The translations under genes and the position numbers were made by a program. From CAYQFQ01 sp964539415 (lineage in GTDB: Bacteria; Patescibacteriota; Minisyncoccia; Phycocordibacterales; GWA1-40-21), in assembly GCA_964539415.1 (NCBI GenBank), contig CAZIID010000001.1:20995-84994 (forward strand): 64,000 nt of DNA, written 5' to 3'. Shown one piece after another: positions 7,023 to 16,232 of the stretch. Each line of letters begins with the position of its first letter. Position 1 is the stretch's first letter. The notes under the pieces were generated by a model. That model made no database searches. It saw only the letters and a list, made by a program, of their open reading frames with translations, and was not told the DNA's origin.

Positions 7023-9527
7023 ATGCCAAGGAAGTTTTTTAAAATAATTTTTTCCGTATTTATCTTAATCACGGTTTTTAACTTTGCCCCATTTTCTGAA
7101 AAAGGGGAGGGGTTTGGTATTAAAAAATTAAATGCACAATCAACAGATTTGGGTAATGTTCCTTTTCAATATACAGCACCGAACCCAATCAACGACTCAA
7201 ATAGCGGGATACCGAATACTACGACACCTGCAAACACAAATACACAAACTCCACCAGCAACAGACCAAACTGTAAATACAACAAACCCTAAGACGCCAGC
7301 AACCACAAATCCGAATACAGCAAATGTTGATAATAACCTTGCAAATAATCCTGCTTATAATACCCAGAATACAACCCAAGTAGGAAAAACAAACACAACT
7401 TATAAGGCTGCACCAACAGAAAAAAGTATTCAACAAATAAAGAATGAAATCGAACAAAAAAACCTTGAAATAACAAGACTTGGTGCAAATAAAGCAAGCG
7501 CATTAGAAATACAAAAAGCTCAGGCTGAGAGGACTGCCCTTCAAGCTGAACTTGCAAAAGCAGAAGAAAAGAATGTTGAAGCAGGTAAAAAGTGCAGCGA
7601 TGGTTTTTTTGGAGCAATATGGTGTTCAGCAAAAGAGGCCGTCTCTGTTATTTTTGAAGGTCCTTTGGGAATTCTTTATTTAATCATAAACGGTTTACTT
7701 TTACTAATCCAACACCTTGCTCAATGGATTTTCCAAATCGTAGCATCAGTTTTGGACTTTGCCATAATATTTTCAATTAATATATCAACATATATTTCTC
7801 CTATGACTGATAGTATTGATACAACATGGGCTCTAATAAGAGATGTTTTTAATGTCATTTTTGTATTTCTACTACTTTATATATCAATAAAAACAATTAT
7901 TGGGACATCTATCACAACAACAAAACAAATGCTGGGTAGTATTGTTTTAGCAGCTGTTCTTGTTAATTTCAGTATGTTTATTACAAAGACATTAATAGAT
8001 GTAAGCAACCTTATTTCTCTAACACTATATAACAAAGTGACTATAGGTGGTAGTGTCGCTACATATTTTATGCAAGTCACAGGAATTACCGAAACATTAA
8101 ATTCTCCTGTAGTAGGAGGAGGAATAAATTCCATAATTTTTAACTCCACAAATGCAGCCCTTCTAATTATCGCCATCTGGGCATTTGGAACCATGGCAAT
8201 GCTTTTTTTGGTAAGAGGTGCTTTGTTTATTATATTAATAGTAACATCACCTGTTGCTATTGCTGGTTCTTTATTACCAATGACTAAAGAATACAGCACA
8301 AAATGGTGGGACGCCTTGAACAGTCAACTTTTAGTAGCACCAATCTTTTTTATTTTCTTACTATTAACATTCAAATTTGCAGTCGGATTAAAAAGTGTAC
8401 AAATGCCAATAGTGGCAAACAGTGTTGATATGAGCCCAATTTTTAAATATGGATTAATAATTACTATTTTAATAATAGGTACAAACATAACAAAAAAGAC
8501 CTCTGGAGCAGCTGGTCAGATGCTGACAAATATAGCAAAAACAGGAATGGGTATGGCTCTAGGCCTTGCAACTGGAGGGGCAGCTCTTGCAGGAAGTGCT
8601 CTTATTGGAGGTGCAGCTTCGAGAATTATGAGCCCAGACAGAATTGCAAAATTAAAAGAAAGAACCTTACAAGGTGGTATTGGAGGACAAATCGCCTCTC
8701 TACAACTTAAGGTTGGAGAAGCTGCAAAGAAAGGAACATATGATGTCAGAAACACTGGTTTGGGCCAATACACACAGAAAAAGACTGGACTTAATTTAGG
8801 AACTGGTAACAAAACATCATACTCATCTAGAACTGAGGCTGAAGTTAAAGCAAAAACAGAAAAATTAAAGCTTGCAGATGAGATAGTTCAAGACAAAGCG
8901 AAAGCTTATGCAAGAACCATCCCTGAAGAAGATCTCAAGACAAAGAGAGAAGGAGATGTTAAAAAGAAAGAAGATAAGATTAAAGAAAAACATGAAGGGG
9001 AAAACCTCAGACTATCAAGAAGAGAGGCTGATATTTCAGACAAAGCCGCGGCAGAATTAAGAAAGACAGCTGAAGAAGCTAGAAAAGCTACAGAAAAAGC
9101 AAGTCAAGATTATAAAGATAACGATGCAAAGAAAAAAGCTGAAATAGATAGAATAGAGGAAGAAAAGAAACGCAAACTTCAAGAAGTGGTTGAGGATGAA
9201 AAGAGAAAGAAAGCCGACCTAGAACAAGACAAAAAAGACCTTGCAGAAAAACAGAAAGAAGAGAAAAAGAAAAATGATGAAGAAATTGAAATAATAGAGA
9301 GTGACGGTCAATATGCAAATGAAAGAGAAGCAATAAAAGCTGATTTCATAAAAGGAAAAGTAGGAGGAGGAGATAATCTAAATCTTGAAGCACAAAAACA
9401 AAAAAGCTCTTACGCAGAAAGTGTCTCAGCTAGACCATGGCATAAAAAATTATTATCATCAGCACATTATAGAAGAGAAGTAGCTGAACAAATTAGAGAT
9501 GCAGCTAGACCTAAAAAAGACAAATGA
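7023..9527 (+). CDS. VirB6/TrbL-like polytopic membrane protein
   Basis: 834 residues from ATG 7023. A signal-like hydrophobic segment is followed by a Thr/Asn/Pro-rich exported region (about 40-120), a helical stretch, then a block of membrane helices (about 205-510) like those of VirB6/TrbL channel subunits. After a Gly/Ala-rich stretch comes a long, highly charged coiled coil (about 610-780) rich in KAEEKK-type sequence. VirB6-type proteins form part of the inner-membrane channel of type IV secretion systems. The gene overlaps the next by four bases (ATGA). The family call rests on topology and on the neighbouring VirB4 and PrgI genes. Confidence 0.65.
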   Translation: MPRKFFKIIFSVFILITVFNFAPFSEKGEGFGIKKLNAQSTDLGNVPFQYTAPNPINDSNSGIPNTTTPANTNTQTPPATDQTVNTTNPKTPATTNPNTANVDNNLANNPAYNTQNTTQVGKTNTTYKAAPTEKSIQQIKNEIEQKNLEITRLGANKASALEIQKAQAERTALQAELAKAEEKNVEAGKKCSDGFFGAIWCSAKEAVSVIFEGPLGILYLIINGLLLLIQHLAQWIFQIVASVLDFAIIFSINISTYISPMTDSIDTTWALIRDVFNVIFVFLLLYISIKTIIGTSITTTKQMLGSIVLAAVLVNFSMFITKTLIDVSNLISLTLYNKVTIGGSVATYFMQVTGITETLNSPVVGGGINSIIFNSTNAALLIIAIWAFGTMAMLFLVRGALFIILIVTSPVAIAGSLLPMTKEYSTKWWDALNSQLLVAPIFFIFLLLTFKFAVGLKSVQMPIVANSVDMSPIFKYGLIITILIIGTNITKKTSGAAGQMLTNIAKTGMGMALGLATGGAALAGSALIGGAASRIMSPDRIAKLKERTLQGGIGGQIASLQLKVGEAAKKGTYDVRNTGLGQYTQKKTGLNLGTGNKTSYSSRTEAEVKAKTEKLKLADEIVQDKAKAYARTIPEEDLKTKREGDVKKKEDKIKEKHEGENLRLSRREADISDKAAAELRKTAEEARKATEKASQDYKDNDAKKKAEIDRIEEEKKRKLQEVVEDEKRKKADLEQDKKDLAEKQKEEKKKNDEEIEIIESDGQYANEREAIKADFIKGKVGGGDNLNLEAQKQKSSYAESVSARPWHKKLLSSAHYRREVAEQIRDAARPKKDK

Positions 9528-10210
9528 ACGAAGAATTCAAAAAAATAATAGAAGAGAGAAAAAAGTCTTTACCAGAAGACATTAATACTGCTATTGATTC
9601 AATAGATCTTGATTCAGCTCTTGCAGAAATAACAAAAAGGAACAACCTCCTTATAGATCAATCTGGATTATTATTCGCAGAAATAACCCTTGCTTTGTAT
9701 GGTATTGAACCACTATCTTCTCTTGTTTCAAATCTATCTAGAGAGCTTAGTATTTCTACTGACAAAGCAAACAAAATAGCTAAAGACGCAGACGATTTAA
9801 TTTTTAGGGATATTAGAGCTAATTTAAAAGAACTGAATCGTCTTGAGGATGAAATAGAACAAGAAAAAAACATTAAACAAGGAGGGCTGTCTCGTGAACA
9901 AGTCTTAGATGAAATAGAAAACCCTCAAAAAGCAAGGCCTTCTGGCGACACAAGAACCAACGAGATTGAAATAAATTTACCGATGAATACTCCGGAAAAT
10001 GATATCATCATAAATAAAGTTGCTTTACCACAAAAAACAGATGGTATTACAGTAACAAATTCAGTTTCAGAGAAAAAAGAAATAGAAAATATTCTTGAAG
10101 CAAATTTAAACAGAACAGTTAGCTTACCAAAAGAACAAAAGATAGTTGAAGAAAAAACAAAGCTACCACAAAAGGGGAGCAGTGACCCATACAGAGAGCC
10201 GATTGAATAA
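9524..10210 (+). CDS. Hypothetical soluble protein coupled to the VirB6-like gene
   Basis: 228 residues with no signal peptide or membrane helix. The first ~120 residues are helical and charged, with a hydrophobic centre (LLFAEITLALYGIEPLSSLV). The C-terminal ~100 residues look disordered. The ATGA overlap with the VirB6-like gene suggests translational coupling and a cytoplasmic partner in the same machine. No family is recognised. Confidence 0.5.
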   Translation: MNEEFKKIIEERKKSLPEDINTAIDSIDLDSALAEITKRNNLLIDQSGLLFAEITLALYGIEPLSSLVSNLSRELSISTDKANKIAKDADDLIFRDIRANLKELNRLEDEIEQEKNIKQGGLSREQVLDEIENPQKARPSGDTRTNEIEINLPMNTPENDIIINKVALPQKTDGITVTNSVSEKKEIENILEANLNRTVSLPKEQKIVEEKTKLPQKGSSDPYREPIE

Positions 10211-10215
10211 AATAA

Positions 10216-10257
10216 GATGGTTTGCTTCGTCGCTTTACTCCTCGCAAAGACGGAGGG
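10216..10257. repeat. Partial dispersed repeat (TTTGCTTCG/CGCAAAGACGG type)
   Basis: Contains GATGGTTTGCTTCG and CTCGCAAAGACGGAGG, words also found at 16130-16200 and 38828-38915. It lies between two genes of the secretion-like locus. Confidence 0.5.
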
Positions 10258-10276
10258 TAAAAAGAAATAAAACAGT

Positions 10277-10714
10277 ATGCAACAATATCAAGTTCCACAA
10301 TTTATAGAAGTTGAAGACAAGATTTTTGGGCCTTTAACACTCAAACAATTCATCTACATAGTAGGTGCTGCTGGTTTATCTTTCTTAATTTATAGATTTA
10401 TACCTTATTCTTTTATATCTTTTCCTATAATATTTGCTGTTATAGCACTCGGACTAGCTCTTGCGTTCTACAAGGTAAATAACAGGTCTTTTATCTTTAT
10501 GATGGAATCAGCTTTTTATTACTATATTGGTAGCAAATTATATATTTGGAAGAAAAAAGAAAAAACACCAGAAAGAAAAGCAGTAATGCAACCAAAAACA
10601 GCTAACACAGTATATGTTCCAAGATTAACCGAAAGTAAACTACGAAATCTTACTTGGAGCTTGGATATAAATGAAAAGATTGATTCAACAAAAGGAAGAC
10701 CCTCAGTGAAATAA
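10277..10714 (+). CDS. PrgI-family (VirB3-like) membrane protein
   Basis: 145 residues. The N-terminus (QQYQVPQFIEVEDKIFGPLT) followed by two membrane helices (about residues 25-45 and 50-70) and a basic linker is typical of PrgI proteins. These are found beside VirB4 ATPases in conjugation and type IV secretion loci of Gram-positive bacteria and correspond to VirB3. Its position before the VirB4-like genes agrees. The C-terminal ~60 residues are polar and cytoplasmic. Confidence 0.75.
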   Translation: MQQYQVPQFIEVEDKIFGPLTLKQFIYIVGAAGLSFLIYRFIPYSFISFPIIFAVIALGLALAFYKVNNRSFIFMMESAFYYYIGSKLYIWKKKEKTPERKAVMQPKTANTVYVPRLTESKLRNLTWSLDINEKIDSTKGRPSVK

Positions 10715-10767
10715 CAGAACAAATTTCACAAGGTAGAAATAAATTACACTTTAATTATTTTGTAGTG

Positions 10768-10773
10768 TATAAT
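10768..10773 (+). promoter_or_regulatory. -10 box before the TraC/VirB4 N-terminal gene
   Basis: TATAAT with 7 bases to ATG 10781; leaderless start predicted. Confidence 0.6.
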
Positions 10774-10780
10774 ATTAGAA

Positions 10781-11428
10781 ATGGCGACATCAAACGCTAA
10801 GGCGACACAAGATTTTATACCAGTAAAAGAAGTTAGGGATGGCATCATGGTTCTCAAAGATGGTTCATTGAGAGCTATCGTGATGGTATCTTCTCTTAAC
10901 TTTGCTCTAAAATCTCCAGACGAACAAGATGCTATTATTTATCAATTCCAAAACTTTCTAAACTCTTTGGATTTCTCTGTTCAGATATGTATTCAATCAA
11001 GAGAACTTGATATAAGACCTTATATAGCACTACTTGAAGAGAGACTAAAAAACGAGCTGAATGAACTACTCAGAATGCAAATAAAAGAATATGTTCAATT
11101 CGTCAGAGCTTTCGTAGAACAGTCAAACATAATGACAAAAACATTCTTCACTGTCATTCCATACTCACCAAGTTTTATAAACCAAGGTTCATCACCATTT
11201 TCAAAATTTTCTGGAAGTTCATCAAACAAAGAAAAACAAACAAAAGAACAAGAACAAAATAGACTTTTTGAAGAGAGCAGAACACAGTTAGAGCAGAGGA
11301 CAAGTGTCGTTCAACAAGGACTTACAAGATGTGGATTAACAAGTATTCAGCTTGGTACAGATGAAATGGTAGAGCTTTTATATAAAACATTTAATCCAGG
11401 AGATATGGGTAAGCCTGCAGTTCAATAA
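10781..11428 (+). CDS. TraC/VirB4 N-terminal-like protein
   Basis: 215 residues. Segments such as FIPVKEVRDGIMVLKDGSLR and the following FQNFLNSLDFSVQI resemble the N-terminal domain that precedes the ATPase core in TraC/VirB4 proteins. It has no Walker motif. It is followed after only four bases by the ATPase gene, so in this organism the usual VirB4 N-terminal region appears to be a separate polypeptide. This assignment is by resemblance and position. A Ser/Lys/Gln-rich linker lies at about 145-170. Confidence 0.6.
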   Translation: MATSNAKATQDFIPVKEVRDGIMVLKDGSLRAIVMVSSLNFALKSPDEQDAIIYQFQNFLNSLDFSVQICIQSRELDIRPYIALLEERLKNELNELLRMQIKEYVQFVRAFVEQSNIMTKTFFTVIPYSPSFINQGSSPFSKFSGSSSNKEKQTKEQEQNRLFEESRTQLEQRTSVVQQGLTRCGLTSIQLGTDEMVELLYKTFNPGDMGKPAVQ

Positions 11429-11432
11429 AAAT

Positions 11433-13253
11433 ATGGGTATATTTGATTTTTTAAAAAACAATAAAGAAAAAGAACAGGAATTAACATCTTTTTTACCGCA
11501 TGAAATATATCAGGCTGGTGTACTTGAATTACAAGATGTTATCGCACCTTCTGCACTTAAAATAACACCAAATGAACTAAATCTCGGGGAAAAGATAGTA
11601 AAAACTTTCTTCGTTATTTCATATCCAAGATTTTTAGCACAAAGCTGGTTTGCTCCTATTATAAATCTAGACAAAATTTTTAATGTTTCTATTTTCATAC
11701 ACCCGCTAGATACAACACAAATATTAAAACAGTTTCAAAAGAAAGTTGCAGAAGTTCAAAGCCAAATAAATACAAGAGAGAAAAAGGGTTTAGTTAGAGA
11801 TCCACAGCTTGATATTGCTTATCAAGATCTAGAATCACTTAGAGATAACCTCCAGCAAGCCCAAGAAAAGCTTTTTGATACAGCTATTTATATTTCTATA
11901 TATGGAAATACAGAAGAAGAAGTAAACAAACTTGAAGCAGAAATAAAATCAATCCTTGAATCAAAAATGATTTATGTAAAACCTGCACTTTTCCAACAAG
12001 AACAAGGCTACAAGAGCGTTCTACCTATAGCAACAGATGAATTAAAAGTATATTCCAAGCTCAATTCTTCACCACTTTCAAGTATTTTCCCATTCGTTTC
12101 TTTTGACCTCACACAAGACAAGGGAATACTCTATGGTATAAACAGACACAATTCAGGTCTTGTTTTATTTGATAGATTTTCTCTAGAAAACTACAACTCT
12201 ATTACTTTTGCAAAATCTGGATCAGGTAAATCATATATGTTAAAGCTTGAGATTCTTAGAAGTTTGATGTTTGACATAGACGTTATGGTAATAGACCCCG
12301 AAAAAGAATATGAGTTCTTGGCAGAAGCCACAGGCGGAAAATCTTTCAATATTTCTTTAAACTCAAATAGCAATATTAACCCTTTTGACCTTCCAACACC
12401 TAGGGAAGATGAGTCTACGTCAGATGTTCTAAGATCAAACATTATAAACCTCGTTGGTTTGTTTAGAATAATGTTGGGCGGATTAAGTGCAGAAGAAGAC
12501 TCTATTATTGACCAAGCTGTAGCAGAAACTTATGCCTTAAAGGATATTACCCCCGACTCAGATTTTTCAAACATTGAACCACCACTACTTTCAGATTTTG
12601 AGCTTGTTCTTTCTGGTATGCAAGGCGCAGAAAGTCTTGTCCAAAAACTTTCTAAATATACTAGAGGAACATGGTCAGGTTTCTTAAATAGACCAACAAA
12701 CGTAGATATCAACCACAAATTTATAGTATTTTCTATAAGAGATATGGAAGATGAGCTTAAACCCGTCGCGATGTATCTTGTTACCAGATATATTTGGAAT
12801 GCTGTAAGAAGAAACTTAAAGAAAAGACTGCTTGTTGTGGATGAGGCTTGGTGGATGATGAAATCAGAAGATACAGCTTCTTTCTTATACAGTATGGCAA
12901 AAAGAGGAAGAAAATATTTCTTGGCTCTTGCTACAATAACGCAAGACGTTGATGATTTCTTAAAATCTCCTTATGGACAGCCGATTGTAGCAAACTCTTC
13001 AATTCAAATTCTTCTCAAACAATCTCCGTCTGTTGTAGACAATCTACAAAAAGTATTTAATCTTACCGATGAAGAAAAATATCTTCTACTTGAATCTAAT
13101 GTGGGGGAGGGAATATTCTTCGTAGGACAAAAACACATTGCGATAAAGGTTACAGCTTCATACACTGAAGATCAGATCATAACTTCAGATCCATCCCAAA
13201 TACTCGCTATTAAAAAGGCCAAAGAAGAACTCAGAAGCTCAACTGGTTTATAA
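11433..13253 (+). CDS. virB4: VirB4/TraC-family secretion ATPase
   Basis: 606 residues. Energy-supplying ATPase of type IV secretion or conjugation machines, at the cytoplasmic face of the membrane. Walker A is AKSGSGKS (260-267) and Walker B is LLVVDEAWWMM (about 466-476); the DEAWWMM signature is typical of VirB4/TraC. The sequence SMAKRGRKYFLALATITQD follows, as in the family. The N-terminal 250 residues contain the remaining part of the TraC-like domain. No relaxase or VirD4 coupling protein gene is present in the window. It is the best-supported gene of the locus. Confidence 0.88.
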   Translation: MGIFDFLKNNKEKEQELTSFLPHEIYQAGVLELQDVIAPSALKITPNELNLGEKIVKTFFVISYPRFLAQSWFAPIINLDKIFNVSIFIHPLDTTQILKQFQKKVAEVQSQINTREKKGLVRDPQLDIAYQDLESLRDNLQQAQEKLFDTAIYISIYGNTEEEVNKLEAEIKSILESKMIYVKPALFQQEQGYKSVLPIATDELKVYSKLNSSPLSSIFPFVSFDLTQDKGILYGINRHNSGLVLFDRFSLENYNSITFAKSGSGKSYMLKLEILRSLMFDIDVMVIDPEKEYEFLAEATGGKSFNISLNSNSNINPFDLPTPREDESTSDVLRSNIINLVGLFRIMLGGLSAEEDSIIDQAVAETYALKDITPDSDFSNIEPPLLSDFELVLSGMQGAESLVQKLSKYTRGTWSGFLNRPTNVDINHKFIVFSIRDMEDELKPVAMYLVTRYIWNAVRRNLKKRLLVVDEAWWMMKSEDTASFLYSMAKRGRKYFLALATITQDVDDFLKSPYGQPIVANSSIQILLKQSPSVVDNLQKVFNLTDEEKYLLLESNVGEGIFFVGQKHIAIKVTASYTEDQIITSDPSQILAIKKAKEELRSSTGL

Positions 13254-13280
13254 TAACTTTTTGAAAAAAACAATCCGTGT

Positions 13281-13286
13281 TATAAT
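13281..13286 (+). promoter_or_regulatory. -10 box of the exported Ig-like protein gene
   Basis: TATAAT 7 bases before ATG 13294. Because it lies inside the open frame that begins with TTG 13261, it argues for the later ATG start. Confidence 0.6.
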
Positions 13287-13293
13287 TTTAAGA

Positions 13294-14301
13294 ATGATTT
13301 TAGGTAAAATCAAAAAACTTTTAAGTATATCTTTTGCTTTAGTGTTCTTTTTAACATTTAGTTTTTCAACGAATGTTTTTTCTCAATCCAGCTCAATATA
13401 TAATCCCAAAATATCAATAAGCCCATCAAATCCAAAATATGGTCAAGATGTTACTGTTTCTGTAAGCTTAATTTCTATAAATATAGACAGTGCAAATATC
13501 CTTTGGCAAGTAAACGGAGTTACAAAAAAACAGGGAACAGGTGAGAAAACTTTTTCTTTCAAGACCGACAGCACAGGAAAAACTTCTTTGGTAAAAGTAA
13601 TAATTACAGAATCAGATGGAACAACCTATGAAAACAGCTACGAAATAGCACCTTCAGAAGTTGATCTTATAATAGAACCTCTATCTTTTGTTCCTCCATT
13701 TTATAAAGGTAAATCAGCCTTTGTTCCACAAGGAAGTGCAAAAATCGTTGCTATTACAAATATTCTTTCAGATGGAACTAAAATTTCAAATAACAACTTA
13801 ATTTTTAAATGGAAAAAGAATGGAATGGTCTTATCCGATAGCTCTGGACGAGGAAAAAATACTCTCATAGTAAATGGCTCTGTGCCAATCAAAGATATAA
13901 ATATAGAATTAGAAGTCTCCAATTCAACCTCAAAAGTTGTTGGTTCAAATAGTATTATTCTTACGCCATACAATACAAAAGTAGCTTTGTATGAAAACAA
14001 TGCTCTATACGGAAAACTTTTCAATAAAGAACTTACAGGATATATAAATATTGGGACTCAAGAAGAATTTTTAATCGCAGCATATCCTATGTTTTTCAAT
14101 ATAACAGATGAAACTGGTGATGAAATTACATACAAATGGTCTGTGGGGAATAAAAGCACAGCAACAGATGGAGATGTAAATACCTTATTGCTAAGACAAG
14201 TAGGGAATGTAGGTAATTCTTCAATTTCATTAAAAGTAGATGGTGTTTCAAGAATATTTCAGTATGGTTCAAGTGGTTTTAGTTTAATGTTTGGAGAATA
14301 A
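13294..14301 (+). CDS. Exported protein with predicted Ig-like beta domains
   Basis: 335 residues from ATG 13294. A clear signal peptide (IKKLLSISFALVFFLTFSFS, cleavage near VFSQS) is followed by beta-rich sequence. YNPKISISPSNPKYGQDV, VNGVTKKQGTG and similar patterns look like tandem immunoglobulin-like folds, with a second unit from about residue 125. No catalytic motif is seen. It lies between the VirB4 and pilin genes, so it is probably an extracytoplasmic part of the secretion-like apparatus; this is inferred from context. Confidence 0.55.
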   Translation: MILGKIKKLLSISFALVFFLTFSFSTNVFSQSSSIYNPKISISPSNPKYGQDVTVSVSLISINIDSANILWQVNGVTKKQGTGEKTFSFKTDSTGKTSLVKVIITESDGTTYENSYEIAPSEVDLIIEPLSFVPPFYKGKSAFVPQGSAKIVAITNILSDGTKISNNNLIFKWKKNGMVLSDSSGRGKNTLIVNGSVPIKDINIELEVSNSTSKVVGSNSIILTPYNTKVALYENNALYGKLFNKELTGYINIGTQEEFLIAAYPMFFNITDETGDEITYKWSVGNKSTATDGDVNTLLLRQVGNVGNSSISLKVDGVSRIFQYGSSGFSLMFGE

Positions 14302-14310
14302 TTATTAATT

Positions 14311-14316
14311 TAGAAT
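14311..14316 (+). promoter_or_regulatory. -10 box before the T4SS pilin gene
   Basis: TAGAAT with 6 A residues to ATG 14323; leaderless start predicted. Confidence 0.5.
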
Positions 14317-14322
14317 AAAAAA

Positions 14323-14712
14323 ATGTTAAATTCCCTAATTAAAAGAAAAAACCTAGTAAAAAAGACTTTTTCTATTTTAAGTATGTTAATAGCCTTACCT
14401 TCAATTATCTACGCAGAAGCTGTGAATTTTGTACCTTTAGAAACAAGTTCTCCTTGGGCCAAAAGCATTGACCCAAATAAACCAGCAGAATTCTTCCAAA
14501 GTGTTTTTAATACTGGTCTTGCTATCGCTGCCACACTTGCAGTTGTGATGATTATGTATGGAGGCGTAAAATATATGACAACAGATGCATGGAATAACAA
14601 AGAAGAAGCGAAGGAAATCATTCAAAACGCCGTATATGGTCTAGTTCTTGCTTTGGTTTCTTACTTAATACTTTACACAATAAACCCAGACATATTAAAT
14701 GTTAGACTATAA
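14323..14712 (+). CDS. Type IV secretion pilin-like protein (VirB2/TrbC type)
   Basis: 129 residues. A signal peptide (about 15-31, ending IIYA) is followed by ~40 polar residues and two hydrophobic helices separated by a short polar loop. The first contains GLAIAATLAVVMIMYGGVKY and the second LVLALVSYLILYTI. This layout matches the T4SS pilin family annotated in Patescibacteria and VirB2-like pilins. It would form the extracellular fibre or a membrane pore of the locus. Confidence 0.75.
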   Translation: MLNSLIKRKNLVKKTFSILSMLIALPSIIYAEAVNFVPLETSSPWAKSIDPNKPAEFFQSVFNTGLAIAATLAVVMIMYGGVKYMTTDAWNNKEEAKEIIQNAVYGLVLALVSYLILYTINPDILNVRL

Positions 14713-14827
14713 TAAGTACTTGTCCCGTTGTAAATTCAGCTGATACAAGTAAAATAAAAGGGCAAGATTGTTTAAGATAATAAATAAGATTAAAAAAAAT
14801 TATGAGGATTAAAATTTTACAACTGGG

Positions 14828-16075
14828 ATGAACATATCAAAAAAATCAGCCATAATATTAATACTTGGAGCAGTAATACTTCTTATTGGTTTATTTTTAT
14901 ATTTTTATTTATCTCCAACTAAAACAAACACAACAAACACTGTAGCGACTTCCACAAAAAACGTTTCTTTTGGTGATACATCCAAAACTAACAATGAAAT
15001 ACCGACAGATACCACAAAAACCGGCACGACAACCCAAGTAAGTTCAAATAGACCAGCAGAAACATTAAGACAAATATTTTCTGAACCAACTTCAGGTTCT
15101 ATTGTTTATACAAAAAACAAAGACACAGTAGCAAGATTTGTAGAAAGAAGTAATGGTAATGTGTATGAAGTAAAAAGAAACTCTTCTGAAACTATAAGAT
15201 TGACCAATACTACTATCCCAAAAATTCAAGAAGCTATCTGGGACAAAGGTGGTAATGATATTCTTTTTAGATATCTAAATGAAAGTAGGGGAGATCAGAT
15301 AGAAACATTTGCTGGAAAAATAAAACTTTCAACCTCAACTTCAAATGAATTCTTTGGTGAAATACTCGGGACTTTTTTGCCTGCTAAACTTCTTCAAGTT
15401 ACAACAAACCCTTCTTCCGGTAAGATTGCTTATATTCAGAACAAGATAAACAACGACGGAACATATATTTATATATCAAATACCAATGGTTCAAATAAGG
15501 TTCAATTGGCAGATATACCACTTTCTGAGGTATCAATATCTTGGCCAAAAGAAAACACAATCGCCTTAATTACTAAACCCTCATCAAGATACGCAGGATT
15601 CTTATACTTTATAAATACACAAGAAGGTGTTTTAAGAAAGGTTATCGGGGATGTTTGGGGTCTTAATGCTTTAGTAAATTCACAAGCAAATAAAGTTGTA
15701 TACTCAAAAACATCAAGAAACGAACCTGTAATAAATTTTTATGATATGACTACAGGAGAAGACACGAGCCTCCAAATAAAAACCCTTGCAGATAAATGTG
15801 TGTGGGGAAAGAAAGATACAGAGGTTATATTCTGCGCTGTGCCAAATACAATACCAGCGGGGGATTATCCTGACAGTTGGTATCAAGGAAAAACTTTTTT
15901 CAATGATAATATCTGGAAAATTAATTTAGAGACTGGACAAAGCACAATGATACGCGATATAGCTTCAGATGGGCTCTCCATAGACGCTATGAGCCTCGCC
16001 ATAAGTGATAAAGACGACTTCTTAGTGTTTACTAATAAAAAAGATTTGTCGCTCTGGGGATTGATTATAGAGTAA
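14828..16075 (+). CDS. Membrane-anchored predicted beta-propeller protein
   Basis: 415 residues. One membrane helix near the N-terminus (AIILILGAVILLIGLFLYFY) is followed by a Thr/Asn-rich linker and ~330 residues with repeated blades of the type GSIVYTKN, GKIAYIQNK and NKVVYSKTS, resembling TolB/WD40-like propellers. It ends the secretion-like locus, before a strong terminator. A TAAAAT box at 14810-14815 lies 12 bases before the ATG. The role is unknown; protein-protein contact outside the membrane is likely for such a fold. Confidence 0.55.
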   Translation: MNISKKSAIILILGAVILLIGLFLYFYLSPTKTNTTNTVATSTKNVSFGDTSKTNNEIPTDTTKTGTTTQVSSNRPAETLRQIFSEPTSGSIVYTKNKDTVARFVERSNGNVYEVKRNSSETIRLTNTTIPKIQEAIWDKGGNDILFRYLNESRGDQIETFAGKIKLSTSTSNEFFGEILGTFLPAKLLQVTTNPSSGKIAYIQNKINNDGTYIYISNTNGSNKVQLADIPLSEVSISWPKENTIALITKPSSRYAGFLYFINTQEGVLRKVIGDVWGLNALVNSQANKVVYSKTSRNEPVINFYDMTTGEDTSLQIKTLADKCVWGKKDTEVIFCAVPNTIPAGDYPDSWYQGKTFFNDNIWKINLETGQSTMIRDIASDGLSIDAMSLAISDKDDFLVFTNKKDLSLWGLIIE

Positions 16076-16089
16076 AGTTTTAAATTAAT

Positions 16090-16125
16090 AAAAATACCTC
16101 AGCGTAGAGCGCACGAGGTATTTTT
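16090..16125 (+). terminator. Intrinsic terminator of the secretion-like locus
   Basis: AAAAATACCTC and GAGGTATTTTT form an 11-bp stem around a 14-base loop, ending in a T-run, 14 bases after the stop codon. Confidence 0.8.
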
Positions 16126-16129
16126 ATTT

Positions 16130-16200
16130 CCGTCATTGCGAGGAGGTCTTCCGACGTGGCAATCCAGAGATGGTTTGCTTCGCTTTCGCTCGCAAAGACA
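16130..16200. repeat. Dispersed CATTGCGAGG/GTGGCAATCC repeat
   Basis: Contains CGTCATTGCGAGGAGG, GACGTGGCAATCCAG and TTTGCTTCGC...GCTCGCAAAGACA. Related copies occur at 10216, 32195, 38828 and 42660. It lies in the convergent space between the secretion-like locus and jag. Confidence 0.7.
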
Positions 16201-16203
16201 AAA

Positions 16204-16232
16204 TATTACCCGATACTTTGTATTGGGTAATA
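16204..16232 (-). terminator. Hairpin ending the jag-yidC transcript
   Basis: TATTACCC and GGGTAATA pair around a short loop just after the jag stop on the minus strand, followed by TTTTG. This is probably a weak intrinsic terminator. Confidence 0.55.

Noticed and set aside
7877..8299. Open frame of 140 codons on the minus strand
   Set aside because: Antisense shadow of the membrane helices of the VirB6-like gene.
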